Of a stretch of DNA of 64,000 bases, positions 24,225-36,900 are shown piece by piece (position 1 is the stretch's first letter; each line of letters opens with the position of its first letter). This DNA is from Ifrita kowaldi (lineage: Eukaryota; Chordata; Aves; Passeriformes; Cinclosomatidae). The DNA is taken from contig VZRS01014306.1 in NCBI GenBank assembly GCA_013398055.1, positions 191,077-255,076 of the forward strand. Direction: 5' to 3'. A program made the translations under genes and the position numbers. The notes under the pieces were generated by a model. That model saw only the letters and a list, made by a program, of their open reading frames with translations. It made no database searches and was not told the origin of the DNA.

Positions 24225-27200
24225 CCAAAGATATTTGAAGAAAAGAAACATCCATTATAACCCCCACAATCTAAAGGCCTTTCTAGAGGCACATACTTAC
24301 AAGCATTATACACTACCTTTAAAATTTGATAATTATTATGAATTCATATGAAATGAAATGAGAAAATTCATGCTGGTCCAGTATTGCAAAGATGAATATT
24401 TCATCCCATTTCTAGTAATATTATTGGGGGGAAAAAAAGAGAGTGAAAGGCTGATACTTGGCCCTAAGGCCAAGTGGCACAGACTGGATCACATCCAAAA
24501 TGCTTAGGGCATACTCTCTAGAGAAGATGTGTTGAAGAAAATTAGCTGAAGCAGTCCTCAAAAGAACTGGGAAATAAGTTGAAAATTAATTATGTAGGTA
24601 CTCAGGACTGTACTGCTTGACTCCTCTGACTTTCATTTGTCTATGTAGACATGTCTAGAAACTCTGCATTAAGCTAGAAAAGATGGCAATAATTTTGCAC
24701 AAAACAAAGCAATTTAAAATGGGGAGAAATTTTTTTCAAGCCGTTTACTGCATATTTGTACAGACAATTTAAGATGGAGACTGTCGGACTTCATGCATTT
24801 AAGTTTTGTGATAAACACAAATAGTTGATAGCTTACTACTGGTGAGGCTGATCTCAGTTATTAAATTCTTTTTCAATCCCTCATGAAACTCTGACACAGC
24901 GTCATAAAGTCTGGGGAAGTCATACTTGTCATGCTCACAGGTACAGCTCTAAGAATAAACAAGTAGTATACACATTTTAATTATTAATCCCTTTCCTTCT
25001 CACCTCCCTCGAGATTGATTTGTATCTGTTCCCATCTCCTTATATCTATATTTATTTTGTTTCTTACACACATGTTTAAATTTAATCTGATTGTGTCCTT
25101 AGGCCTGTTGTTGATAATTAAACCCACGTATTTTATTCCCTACAGCATGCATTGCAAACTCTGTTTCTAAAAATGAATCTGAAGCTTCCCCTTGATCTCA
25201 GTAAAATTATAGTTTTGGTTTCCCTTCTGATTAATTTTGTATTGGGTGCAGTTTTAGATTTTTCAGCCAGGGTAAATAGACCCTGCTATCTTTAAATTTA
25301 AAGTATTTTTACTGATTGATGTCAAATGAATATTTGACCTGCAGTTCAAACCTGTTAACAAAGATGCAAAGAGTAATGCCAGTTGTGTCTGGACCTGTAA
25401 TTTATTATTTTTAATTTTTTTTTTTAGCGTTAAAATTATTAGTCACATGCCTGCAATGTGTCTTACTGGAGCAACTACAGGTTTAAGTTTTTCAGAAAAA
25501 AGAGAGAGATGGAAGGAGGGAGCTGACCAGTGAATTCAGGTATCCAGTCAAATATGGCATACCAGAGAAAATGTTTCACTACCATTACGATTTCACACAT
25601 TGTCCTAAGCTTTACGAATTCCAGGCTCAGGTGTCTTCTTGATGACAATATAAAACCACATTGTAAAGTCCATTTGCCCATTTCAATAGGCATGTTGAAG
25701 ACACAAGAACTGTTCAAAAGAGCAATGCTTCCAAACACCTAGGAATTGATGGTTTGAGCTTTTGTGTTTAAAACAAATTATCATTTCAGTTTTCTTCAGG
25801 TAATGCCATATTAACCCATCATGACAGAAAAGACTGGAAGTTTAAACCATAATCTTTGGACCTGAACATATTTCTACATGGCAGATGAATGGCCAGGGAA
25901 AGACCTTTCTGGACGAGCACAGAATTTATTTGAAATAAGTACACCACTGAACATGTCAGTTTGGCAGAGACTTCAGAAAGTCCGTATGTACCCAGAAACA
26001 TATATTGTTCTTATTTTATCAGCTGTTTTAAATGAAAGAAAAACCCTCTTTCTGTATATCTTTCTTTTCTTGTATCATTAGATCTTCACAAGAAAACTGC
26101 AAAGGTAGTGTGTATAAAAACAAATGGGTCAGTGAACAACATTCCAGGTTTACAATATATAAGCAGTTTCACTCAATATCACTGAAGGAAAATTTTTTAT
26201 TCATTCATGTTTCTTTCCTTTCCCATTGTCATGTTTTCTGGTATGCTGTGCAAACACAAATATCATGTCCATGGAGTTTAGACCCTTACCTTGCCATTTT
26301 TTGATCCTGTGAAGAGAATCTGAGAGATTCTTTAAATTTCCCTCTTCTGCCTTTTCCTTCATCTCCTTATTCAACAGAATCTGAAAAAATGTCCATGGGA
26401 AACTTTAAGAAATGTATTTATAATAGGCCACTGGAGAAGACACTGTAAATGAGGGTACCATGGCTTCACGGAAACCTTAGCAGAGTTTAACCATACACTT
26501 TGGCTGTAGGCATCTGTGTGTTTCAGCTTAATTGACTGCTGTACAACCTGAGGACACATTGTGACATTCGTATGTGCTGCCTTTGACAGCACCACGTCTA
26601 CATACTGCTGGTAAGAGCCCGCTGCTATGGAGGTATGACAGAATGTTAACAGTCTCAGTAAATTCTCATGTACCATCTAGAAAGCCCAGTATCGTGCAGG
26701 TGGAAGATTACTTTTGCTTGCTTGAGAAAATCTTAGAAAAGTGAGAACAAAAGTGATGCTGTTGAACATCATCAGGGAGGTGGTTTCCATTGTCTGCTGA
26801 GATCAGTGTGAAGGGCTTATCTGGAGCTGCATCACTGAGTTCCCAGGGTCAGAAAGGATGTAAGATTGCTATTACCACTTCTGTTACTGTTATTAAACAG
26901 TTAACCAGCTTTGAGTACCTGTGCCTTTCTTATGGCACAGATCCCAAAAGATCCCAAAGTAATCAGCATTTCCTTGTTACAAATCAGTATTGAAGAACTA
27001 AAAGCAAGCGAGTCTAATGCTGCAAAAAGAACTCTTCAGAAACACATAGACCTTTCTTCCCAGTAATGTCCCTTGAATATGAGCGGCCCTGAAGTGTCCC
27101 AGTTACTGTCGTTATTTGCTCCCTTTTGTGATTTTTTTTCCGTGTAACTGTTCCAAATACTATTGTACACTGGACACTTGTGGGCTAATAATATTATTGG

Positions 27201-29304
27201 CTGAATTGTCACTAGTGAGAGACAATGCCTCACAGAGTCATGGCTCTGTTGCTGAATACCAGAAATTCTGAGCTTTCTTTGTATTACATCCATGGGTGTT
27301 AAAATTCAGCATTAATACCTCTGAAGCAAAAGATGTGATGCTGATTTTTCCTGATGTGCAAAATACATAGGACCTTTTATTTCTAAATTAAAAAGGGCTG
27401 AATTTCAACAATATAAAACACAAACACAAGTGACTAAGGTCTCACTGTTTTTTCATCACTCTATGGGCAGCAGCAAATTCTGCAGTTCCTTCCTCATGCA
27501 TTAAGTGGGTATTTGCAAGGCTGTAGTGGAATTCTGACAGTAAAGTTCCTGCAAATATTTTAGAGGTTTAGATACATAAAAAATCCAGTTCAAATTCAGG
27601 AGAGACTGGTGACTAAGCAGTCATCAGCCTTTTCATCTAAAAAATTTATGCAGCTACTTAGCATATATCGTCTTGTCCATGGTTTTGAAGTGTCTGTGTC
27701 ACAGAATTCTTTTGAAAATATCTCAGCCATTACAATTCCACAATTGATTTTATGATCATCTTGAAGATCATGAATTTATGTCCAAGTTATGCCAGCTCAG
27801 CAACAAACACCATGGATTGTTTTGAAGGTGAATCATGAATGTGAACACAGAACTCCCCTGTTTGCCCCATCTGGAGAGAAACAGCAGAGTTTTCCATTAA
27901 AGATTAATTGCTAGAAAGGTTTCAGAAGGTAAGCCAGGGGTTAACTTCCTTCCCAGCACGGAGCTGCAGCACACAAATTGTAATTTACAGATTAAGAGCA
28001 ATGATAGTGCATCACTACAGATGATGCATTGAGGTTACTACTATTGTATATCCTGATCTTAAAGGAACTGGAGAGGGAGAGAATGATTCTGCAATAAGTT
28101 TCTGACTGCTGCCTTCCCCCTGCTTGCTGTGATTGCTGTATTCTAGGTAACAAGGTGTACATCAGAGGAACAATGGTGAATGTGGCCAACACTGGCTCGG
28201 GAAGGCTGCGGCACTCGTACTCAGGGCAGTGGTGCCAGCACAATGATTAGGGTTTAGGGCAGTGCTCGTCCTGGAAAAAAACCCTAGGGACAGCCAGGTG
28301 TAGGAGAAGTTTTAATACCATTGTGGCTGGTATTGTTTCCAAGTTTCCAATGAAGACAAACCTCAGGAAAGTCGAAATTAGAGAACTGCTCAGGTCTTGA
28401 CATGGAGAGGTTATGGACTGAAGCATTGTGTTACCACCTGCACAGGGACGTATAATTGATATGTGATTGTCTCAAGAGACACACTTCTGAATTTTAGTTG
28501 CCATGTATATGTCAGAGCTGGGGAGGGAGCAAAAGCCTGGTTTGGGTAACTCAGCAATAGGGGTTTAGGTCATGTCTTTGGCTGTGTTGCTTAAACTAAT
28601 TTAGGTGAACAAAACCTTGAGTTATACTTATGCCTTATTTACCCAAATACTGATGAATTGAATTAGGCAAGTATGAGCTGTATATGAGCATAACTTCATA
28701 GAGGTTCTCAGATGGTTGACCTGTTTGTCAAAAAATGTTCTGAATGTTGTCTACAGTTTTCTTTTGTTTCCCTTCTTGTGAAGTGTTCAGAATTAATATT
28801 TTGTATGAGATAAGCTGCAAGTTTAGGCATTACACTAAAAAGCATTTATTGTAAACCAATATTTAAAGCCAAATTTTGCTCTGATTTCTGCCACCTGAAG
28901 CTGCAATATCTTCATGGCCATAGCATGAACTAAAAAAATATCAGCATCTATTTCTTTCAAAGAAGAAAAACACCTAGCATAATCTGCATGTGAACAATTT
29001 ATGAACATGATGCATCCAAGTGTATCCCCTTAGCCTAGTGTTTCAGTATTTGCAAATTTTATGCAAGTAATATTGTACTTGTGTTCTGTTTGAAAGAGTA
29101 ACATGATAGGTAATAAGTATCTCTAATAGTTCATTGCCTTTACTCTCAAAATGTGCAGAAATACACAGTGTGCTCCTACGTCTTGATATTTTGATTTTTG
29201 TACAGAAATGAAAAATACTAAGAATATGGTGCTAGCTGCAAGTTTGTGTCTTGTCGTGAGATTTATTAACTAAACCCAAAGCTATTTCTTGTTTCTGATC
29301 ACAG
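24225..29304. other. Intervening AT-rich DNA, transposon-poor
   Basis: About 5 kb without a recognised mobile element or gene. Frames are short. A two-unit telomere-like TTAGGGTTTAGGG occurs near 28247-28259 and is too short to call. Confidence 0.5.
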
Positions 29305-29377
29305 CTTTATATACCAGACATTGACAAAATATGCAGAAAGTACAGAGAGCAGGACAAGCTAATCACCAACTTTGGCT
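29305..29377 (+). other. Weak candidate exon (unrecognised)
   Basis: CTTGTTTCTGATCACAG (ending 29304) precedes 73 bases open in a frame reading LYIPDIDKICRKYREQDK..., followed by GTAAGA at 29378. The base before the donor is T, which weakens it, and the pyrimidine tract is modest. The frame stays open past the donor for 15 more codons. The peptide was not recognised. Confidence 0.12.
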
Positions 29378-29719
29378 GTAAGAATATTTTGCTCTGGAAT
29401 GTAGGTGATTATGATTCAGCATAAAAGGCAGCTGCAAGCCATTCAATACTGTCTTTCATTGGAAGGGAAAAGAAATGATCATCCAGCCTTCTAAATTACA
29501 CACCTTCTTTCTAACTTTGTCAAGATTCATTTCTGCCTTCTCTTCCAGTCTTTGTTAAAAAAGGAAAAAAGAAATTTAATGATACTATTCTCATTATACA
29601 GCTATCAGTTACATAAAATATCTTTGTTTAGAGGCCTAATAAAATTGGTCATATAAAGAGGAAATGAGATTTTGAATGTAAAACGAAGCTGACAGTGCTC
29701 TTCTATTACTATGGTCTTA

Positions 29720-30270
29720 TTAGGAAAAATTCTCTGACATCTGTTTATCCCCTGCAGCCAACCTTGTATTCAGAACACAGTAATTGATTCACAGCATCCA
29801 CTGGGGATCTAACTGGCTCACTTTTCCACACCGCACTACACAGGTATCTCTGCAGCTAATTCTGAATGTACATCTACATCGTTATCTCCTGGTGAACTGT
29901 GACCCGAAACACTTTGGAGGCCCAGATGAAAGTGCTTCCTCACCCCTCCAGTGCTGAGGGTGCAGGCGTTTCTGCAGCGCAGCAATTCACCCAGGACACC
30001 CAATCACAACCAGCCCCTTTGAAGCCCCGCTCAGCTGGGAGACCATGAATGATTCATGGCTTCTCTACACACACTAAAGGGGGAAGAGCAAAGCTGGTGT
30101 GTATTATTCAGGACTGCATCCTCAATAAGCCTCTGTGTTCAGCAAATTGCTACAACGTTTTCTGCTTAGTCCTCACCTGTACACAACATCTCTTTTTGTG
30201 CATAACCTTCTCATTTTAACAAAGATAGACTGATTATCTAGGAGGCCATGCTAATTAACACCAGTACAAA
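29720..30270. promoter_or_regulatory. Candidate conserved non-coding block
   Basis: GC-richer than its surroundings and free of recognisable repeats. Motifs include CAGTAATTGATTCA, TGCTAATTAACACC, AGACTGATTATCTAGG (GATA-like) and CCCAATCACAACC (CCAAT-like). No stable open frame spans it. Being a regulatory element is inference from composition and motif density. Confidence 0.22.
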
Positions 30271-31111
30271 TAAAGAAGTCCAGTGTCAGTGCACAAAGCC
30301 AGGGTTCAAAGGATTATAAGGAAATTAAACTAGACCAGACAATCCTAGTTTTGCAATGGTTGAACTACTGTTTTTTTGTTTACCCACTTCCATTTCCACT
30401 ATATCCCACAGGCTCATTTGGAACCCAGTTTAGTTGTGGGTTTCAAAGTCCATACATATCTTGCCTGTTTGATGAAAGACTATTAACTCCAGTTCAATGT
30501 TGTAACAATCAAATGTCACAGAGGCTCCTATTTGCAATTAATAGCTGGAAAAAAACCTCTGAATTTCAGGCATCCAGGTAGTAGGGCCAGACACTACTCC
30601 TGGAACTGTGTCTCTTAAAAACATTTTGTCTTATATTCCCACTCTCAGAAAGATTTCCAGAAGAAAAGATAATTACGGCTCAAATAATTATGGCTTTCTT
30701 TTCATTCAAATATCTCATTATACGCCTATGCTCATAGGATCACAAGACTGTAAACACCCACTAGTCTTTCCATACCTTTCACCCTGCTGAGGTCACAAGT
30801 TGATAGCCCTGTTCCTTAAAGGTAAAATTCAGAAAGGCACAAAGACAAAAGGTAAGATAGTTCCCATTGTCCCCTTCATTGCTGGCATACAGAGGAGGTA
30901 GCACAGCTAAACTTCACTCATGAGAGAATAACAAAAGTGCTAAGAAAGTAGAGAATTAAACAAACTGGTTTTATAACTGCAATTGTAACATTCCAACCTC
31001 TCAACATACTTGCCTTCAGAGATCACATTTCATCATCAATTTCTCTTATTTTCAAGGACAATAATTATTAGATTAATGAATTAGGTGAACAGAAATCTAC
31101 GGGACAAAAAT
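30271..31111. other. Intervening DNA
   Basis: No gene or recognised repeat. Two short open frames at 30351-30581 and 30608-30790 look like chance. Confidence 0.45.
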
Positions 31112-31790
31112 CCCCAAGGGATCTGAGGGTGCTGGTTGAGAGTGGCTGAACATGAGCCAGCATATGCTCCGGTAGCCAACAAGGCCAAAGGCATCCTGGC
31201 CTGTATCAGCAGTAATGTGGCCAGCAGGGCCAGGGCAGGGATTGTCCCCATGTACTCGTCACTGGTGAGGCCACACATCAAGTGCTGTGTGCAGTTAAGG
31301 GCCCCTCAACTCGAGAAGGACTTTGAGGTGCTGGAGCAAGTGCAGAGAAGTGCAGTGAAGCTGATGAAGGGTCTGGAGCACAAGTCTTATGAGGAGAAGC
31401 TGAGGAAGTTGGGGTTGCTTAGCCTGGAGAAAAAGAGGCTCAAGGGGTGACCTTATCACTCTCTACAACTGCCTGAAAGGAGGGTGTAGCCAGGTCAGGG
31501 TCTGTATCTTGTCCCAGGCAACCAGTGACAGGACAAGAGGACAGTTGTAAGTGTGCCTGGGGAGGTTTAGGTTGGACATTAGGAAGAATTTCTTCACAGA
31601 AAGGCGGATTGGACATTGGAATGGACTGCCCATGGAAGTGGTGGAGTCATTGTCCCTGCCGGTGTTTGAGGAAAGATGGGACGATGGCGCTTAGTGCCAT
31701 GGTGCAGTTCACATGGGGGTGTTCGGTCATAGCTTAGAAGTCAATGATCTCAGAACTCTTTGACAACCTAATTGATTCTGTGATTCTATG
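31112..31790 (+). mobile_element. CR1 LINE, 5'-truncated, with partly open RT C-terminus
   Basis: From GGGATCTGAGGGTGCTGGTT onward this is CR1 ORF2 3' end, 3' UTR and tail (TTGATTCTGTGATTCTATG). The frame from 31136 to 31450 stays open for 104 codons and carries the family's reverse-transcriptase C-terminal phrases (VASRARAGIVPMYSSLVRPH, then EEKLRKLGLLSLEKK). A single extra T near 31448 (GGGGTGA) puts a stop where the family continues. The start of the open stretch is also out of register with the expected N-S-Q-type phrase, so there is an earlier frameshift. No endonuclease or catalytic RT domain is present, so it cannot be active. Confidence 0.93.
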
Positions 31791-33699
31791 ACTTCAGAAG
31801 GCTTCATTGTAAGGCTTATGATGCACCTGATTCAAGGTCCTTAAAACAGGATCCACCACACAGGAAACAGCTTGATAGGACTGGCCTTCCTACCGGAGAG
31901 ACAGCCACAGTTACTTTCAATCATGAGAGAAAGAGGAAGAGGAGCTGTTTATAGCCTCTCAAGAACAGCAAATTTCAGGGAAACACTGCCTCACCCATGA
32001 AATCCAGTCTCACTAGGTTACAGAGCCAGGTTTCTTGCTTTTATTCCTTCCGGCTTTGTGAACCCTGTACCTTACACTGTAGTCCAACTTCAGCAGAAGC
32101 GAAGAGCTCTTGGAAGACAGGAGATTTAGATGGAAAGCAAAGTTCTTGTTTACAGCCTGAAGAATTAGTCACAGAAATGAAGCACACCACCTCTGCCCTG
32201 TGAAATGAAGGAATCTCCTCAGCCCACCTGGATGAACAGAAACCACATTTAAGAGAAGAATTTGAAGAGAGTCAGGAAGTACTTCCTTTGCTGTCCTGCT
32301 ACAGTTTACAAACTCAGGAAATGGGCAGGTTGCCAGAAAGACCCTATTCCTTAGCCCTTTTTATCAAATAATGGCCTCTAACGCAACATGTAGGGCTTTA
32401 GCATGAATTTTCTGACGTCCTTAACTCTAGTTGTCCAGGACACAGAGAGGTTAATTAGTTATGGTTTCTGTGTATTCCACATGTAGGCAAGATATACTCA
32501 ACTGGCAATCCTGCAGGTTAATGAAATTTTTTTCAATAATGTTATACAGAAAATATAGACTCCTTGCTCACATTTAAGTATTTCCAAATAATGCCGTTAA
32601 GTTCGACTATTCAAAAACAGTAAAATTGTTAGAATCACATTGAGGGATAAACAGTGAAATAAAAGAGAGTTTTTTATACTCATCCTTTGGAGTTTTAAAC
32701 AATTAGTAAAGCAGGAAGTGTGACTAAAGGACAATGACTAAACAGAGGAATTTGCTATACTAAAACAAGGAATAGCAAAGACACAGTAGGAACTTTATGT
32801 ATATAATTGTATATGTAATTATATGTAATTGTATACATACATGCAAACATATGTATGAAATGGTTATATTTCCATATATATGTAGTGCAAGAGGGTCTTT
32901 ATATCCAAAGCGAAAATTACCAAAGAAAAGGTAGTGACAATAATCTAGGATTCATTGGCTGGATGTCCTAAGTGTGGGGAGATACAGCTTTGGCTCCTGC
33001 GAATGCCCCCCTGGCTGCACAATACCTCTGATCCAAAAGAGAAAGGCAAATCTCTGTCTCCTGCTGGGCTAACCTGTATCTGTCTGTTAGGGCACCCTAA
33101 TCCCAAAATGTGCATGGATAAATATTCCTTCGATCTGCTTTATATTACCGGCTGTCTAGAAGAGATGTGTGATTAGATCAGTTTTTCAGTCCCAATATTG
33201 TTATATAAAAGCCAACTCCATGTTCAAACTTGGGTCTTCCAATAGACACAGGGTTAGATTCAAGGCAAGTTCTCACAGTCTGCCAATGGCCATTGCAAAG
33301 TGTTGTTCCTATGCATTATTTAGAGAAATTGTGCTTTATTTAGGGATTTGAATTGTATCTAACGGCTAGACAAGTGAAGACTAGGCAATGCAGCACTCAG
33401 CTCTGAAGGGTCACATCCCAGTTTTTGTATATAGTTTTAAGACTTAACAGCTTTTGTCTCTGTCAAACAAGATAGACATCCAAGCAGTAGCTAGGAACTG
33501 AACTGGGATTTAAATTGATTGATCAAATGGATTGATCAAATGTTATCTCCTGAGACAGATATCCTAATGTAAATTACAACTCATTTCGTGAACATTGTAT
33601 TGTTAAAACTGTTTTTAAGTTTTTCAACTAAATACACAGGTAATTTGTGTTTCCAGTTAGCTAAACATTAATTTTAAGAATACCTTCAATTTAGATTTC
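31791..33699. other. Intervening DNA
   Basis: Contains an AT-rich TATGTA/TATATA patch at 32797-32884 and a small direct repeat (GATTGATCAAAT twice, 33518-33541). No gene. Confidence 0.5.
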
Positions 33700-33930
33700 T
33701 ATAAGCTCTAGGCCCTAAATTAATAATTAATTTTAGTCTATAATTTTACTTTATGGTGGGCCTATAACTTTATTGGCACAAATTGCTAAAATTGAAGTTT
33801 AAAGACCTGAATTAGATACAGCTTTATTGATCAGTTTAATAATACCCATAAGACAATATTTTGCTTAAAAACACAATTAAACTGATTTCTGAATGATATC
33901 ATTGCTTCATTAATCAAGCATTTCAGAATT
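33700..33930. promoter_or_regulatory. Candidate conserved non-coding block (TTAATT-rich)
   Basis: Dense TAAT/ATTA cores (AATTAATAATTAATTTTAG, AATTAAACTGATTTCTGAA, TTCATTAATCAAGC) in non-repetitive sequence. AT-richness alone raises the count of such cores, so the call is weak. Confidence 0.17.
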
Positions 33931-36900
33931 TCAAACAGAAAAATCTTTTGACTGAGAAAAAAATGCCTTTGCTAATATGTAAAATTATGCCTTCCCTAAG
34001 CAATACTAAATTTCAATTGTTCTTTGTGACTAACTAGATGTCCTTTCCAGTTGCCACATGCATTATACAAAATCGTAAAATCTTTCTACATAGTCAAATT
34101 CTTTTCCTCATTCTTCAGTAGCATGCAAAAGAGGCAAAAGAATTCTCCAGGCATGAAACCAGTAGAAATAGTAATAAGAATAATACAGAAGACAATTATA
34201 TTATTGAAAATGTACAATAATTTCTCAGATTATAGCACTCAGAAAAATAGTTTCAGGATCGAATTAAGGATGTGGATACAATCCACCTCATTTACAGCAG
34301 GCTTCCTCATGTCTACCTTTCTTCACCTTTGGACTACAACTCAGGGAGTAAAAGCAATATGAAGTCCCTCTAACATAGCATAGATAGACGAGAGACATAA
34401 GCTAATTTCCCCCCTTTTTGTGTTTTAATTTTTATTTGTTTATATTTGCATGTTTAGCGAAAAAGTGTCAATACTCCCTTAGATCTGAAACTTAACAAGT
34501 AGCATTATGCATATATTCACAGTTATTTAAATAACTATGTACAGGACTTAGTTAAAATGTGGATATATATGCTGAGATAACTCTTCTGTAAATTTGCTGT
34601 GCACAGTATATAGATCTGTAGTGACCCTGGGCTCTCTTTTACTCCATTGCAAAGAAATGGGCATTGCTAGCCTGCAATTCATTGAATTATTTCAGACGTC
34701 TCCTTCTGTTGAGATGTTCCTATCCCAAGTCACAGTGTCAGGAAGGTGATGATTTAGCTCAGATAGATATCCTTGTACAGTTTCAAATCTTTGGTATTTT
34801 CCATACATTTTCAGCTGTCACACTGAGAAGAAAAATGTTTAGAGAACAGCTCTAAAAGGAGGAAGGGTGCTAAGAAAGACAGAGAGGGTTGCAAGTAAAA
34901 GGAGCCGGTAGGAAAGAAAGTACATACACAAGAAAAGCATTCCAAACACATGGAAAGTTGGAAGAAAGGTGGAAAGTTGCTGCATCAAAGTGAGGAGTAG
35001 GTAATGTATTAGAAAGAAGTGACATGAGATAGGCAGTCAGGTCTCTAAGGAGTTCAGAGCCACCAAGGTGAAACCAAAGAGCTTCAACCTGATGGGAATG
35101 CTAAAGATGATCTAGTAGAAGAACCAGAAGAACAAAAAGCCTGCTAGGGCACAAGCAAACAGGGATTATAGATTGCTGCCTTTGCACGTCACCAGATGTA
35201 GAAAATCCATGGAGGAGGAACTTACAAGCGTAAGAGGAAATAATGTAAACCAGGGAGTATTATGGCATATCATACATGCCCATCCTTTCTGAAGATACTG
35301 TGGCTTGAGATTCAAATACTCCCTCAACTACAATCAGTTTTAGGAGATGAAAGGGAGACATCTTCACTAGAAGCATTACAAAAAGTTGTTCAAGTATTTT
35401 TTGCTTCCTTTATCTTTCAACATTACCATTCACTTTTCTCTTTAAAAATTTCCAGACCATTTGGCACTCATGATAGTCTCCTGCCTCTAAGTAACTGAAC
35501 AGGTTAACCAAGTCACTGAACACTGAAATATTCTTGTCTAAGCAAGCACAGTAGGGGATTCTTTGTGACAGTAACTTGTCCTTTCAGGATGAAAAATGGG
35601 GGAAGGACGAATGAAAAGACACTTAGAACTATACAAGAAAGAATAACCCTTGTCTGACGCAGAAATTCCTTGCCTGTAAAGAGGACAGAGAAAAGTGTAA
35701 GAGACTTTGAAAAATGCAGCTTGTTGTACATTCTTCCTGTTTTGCAAAATTTCTGAAAACTACTACATGATTTTTAGAGTACTTAGCACATCAATCACCA
35801 AATTCTTGCAAAAAGACTTACAAGTGCAGACAATTGCACAGGCCATCACAGTTTTTCTGTGGATCTTTTACTTCTCCTGCTGTCCAATGTATATGAATAA
35901 TGAATATAAACTTCCGCTTTACACAATTCTGGTGTGGCTTCCTAAAATTCCAATACTGCCTCAACATTGCAAAATGAACCATTTTAAATTCACTATTCCT
36001 GTTGCATCTTTGAGGACACCTGCTTATAGCCAAAAAAAATCATTAGGTGTGGAGCACCAAAAAATAAGTATATGTTTAATTTTCCAAGGAACTCCACTTT
36101 TCTTTTAACTGCATTAGTATTTAGATGGTGGAGTATTTTGCAAGCTCCATAGCTACAGTTATAAAGTCAATTACATACATGAAGAATAATTTACAAATCT
36201 ACAAGGAAATGGAATATTTACAAGATGCTATATGCTGGTAGCATAAAGAATGAAAAGCAACAAATTTCCTAGTTTCATTTTATTTCATAAAATTTTATTA
36301 ATGTTTACAATTTCCTAACAAGAACACCTATCATCTAAACAATTAAATTGATAGACTTGTTAAAATACGTATTTGTCTTATTCTGAAAAGAGAAAATTCT
36401 GTTAAAATGAGAGCAATAAAATTTAAATTATTAAACATTGGGATAGCAAAGAAATAAAACCCTTCAATAAATATGTAATGGGCAAAATGGCAACAGAGAA
36501 TAGATATCATTGTTCACAAATAAATAACAAAATCAGCAGTCAGAAGTTGTAAGAAAGTCAAGTCAGGTGTGTGCAAAACTCAACCCCGTCCTCTAAACAA
36601 GTCTTACGTTTTTACTTATCTTTTCTCTATGCCTTTTCTGGGTGCACTTTCACATTTCAGTGGAATAAGGAATGATTTCACACAACACTAGGTAAAAGTT
36701 CATCTTTGGGAAAGTATGTGAAGGAAACTTCAGAACATTTTGAAGTGTGGGAATTAGTGCTTCTGACTCTGCGCTAAGGTGCTAAAGCCAAAGAAGGAAA
36801 AAACTCCATAATATTGATTTTTCTTCAGAGAAAAAAAGAGTAGCTGTGTTTCTACTGATCCTTATCTGGTGAGCTCTCCCTTTCTGGGGCTATGCCTGTG

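Noticed and set aside
28240..28262. TTAGGGTTTAGGG, interstitial telomere-like
   Set aside because: Only two units, one imperfect. This is expected by chance.
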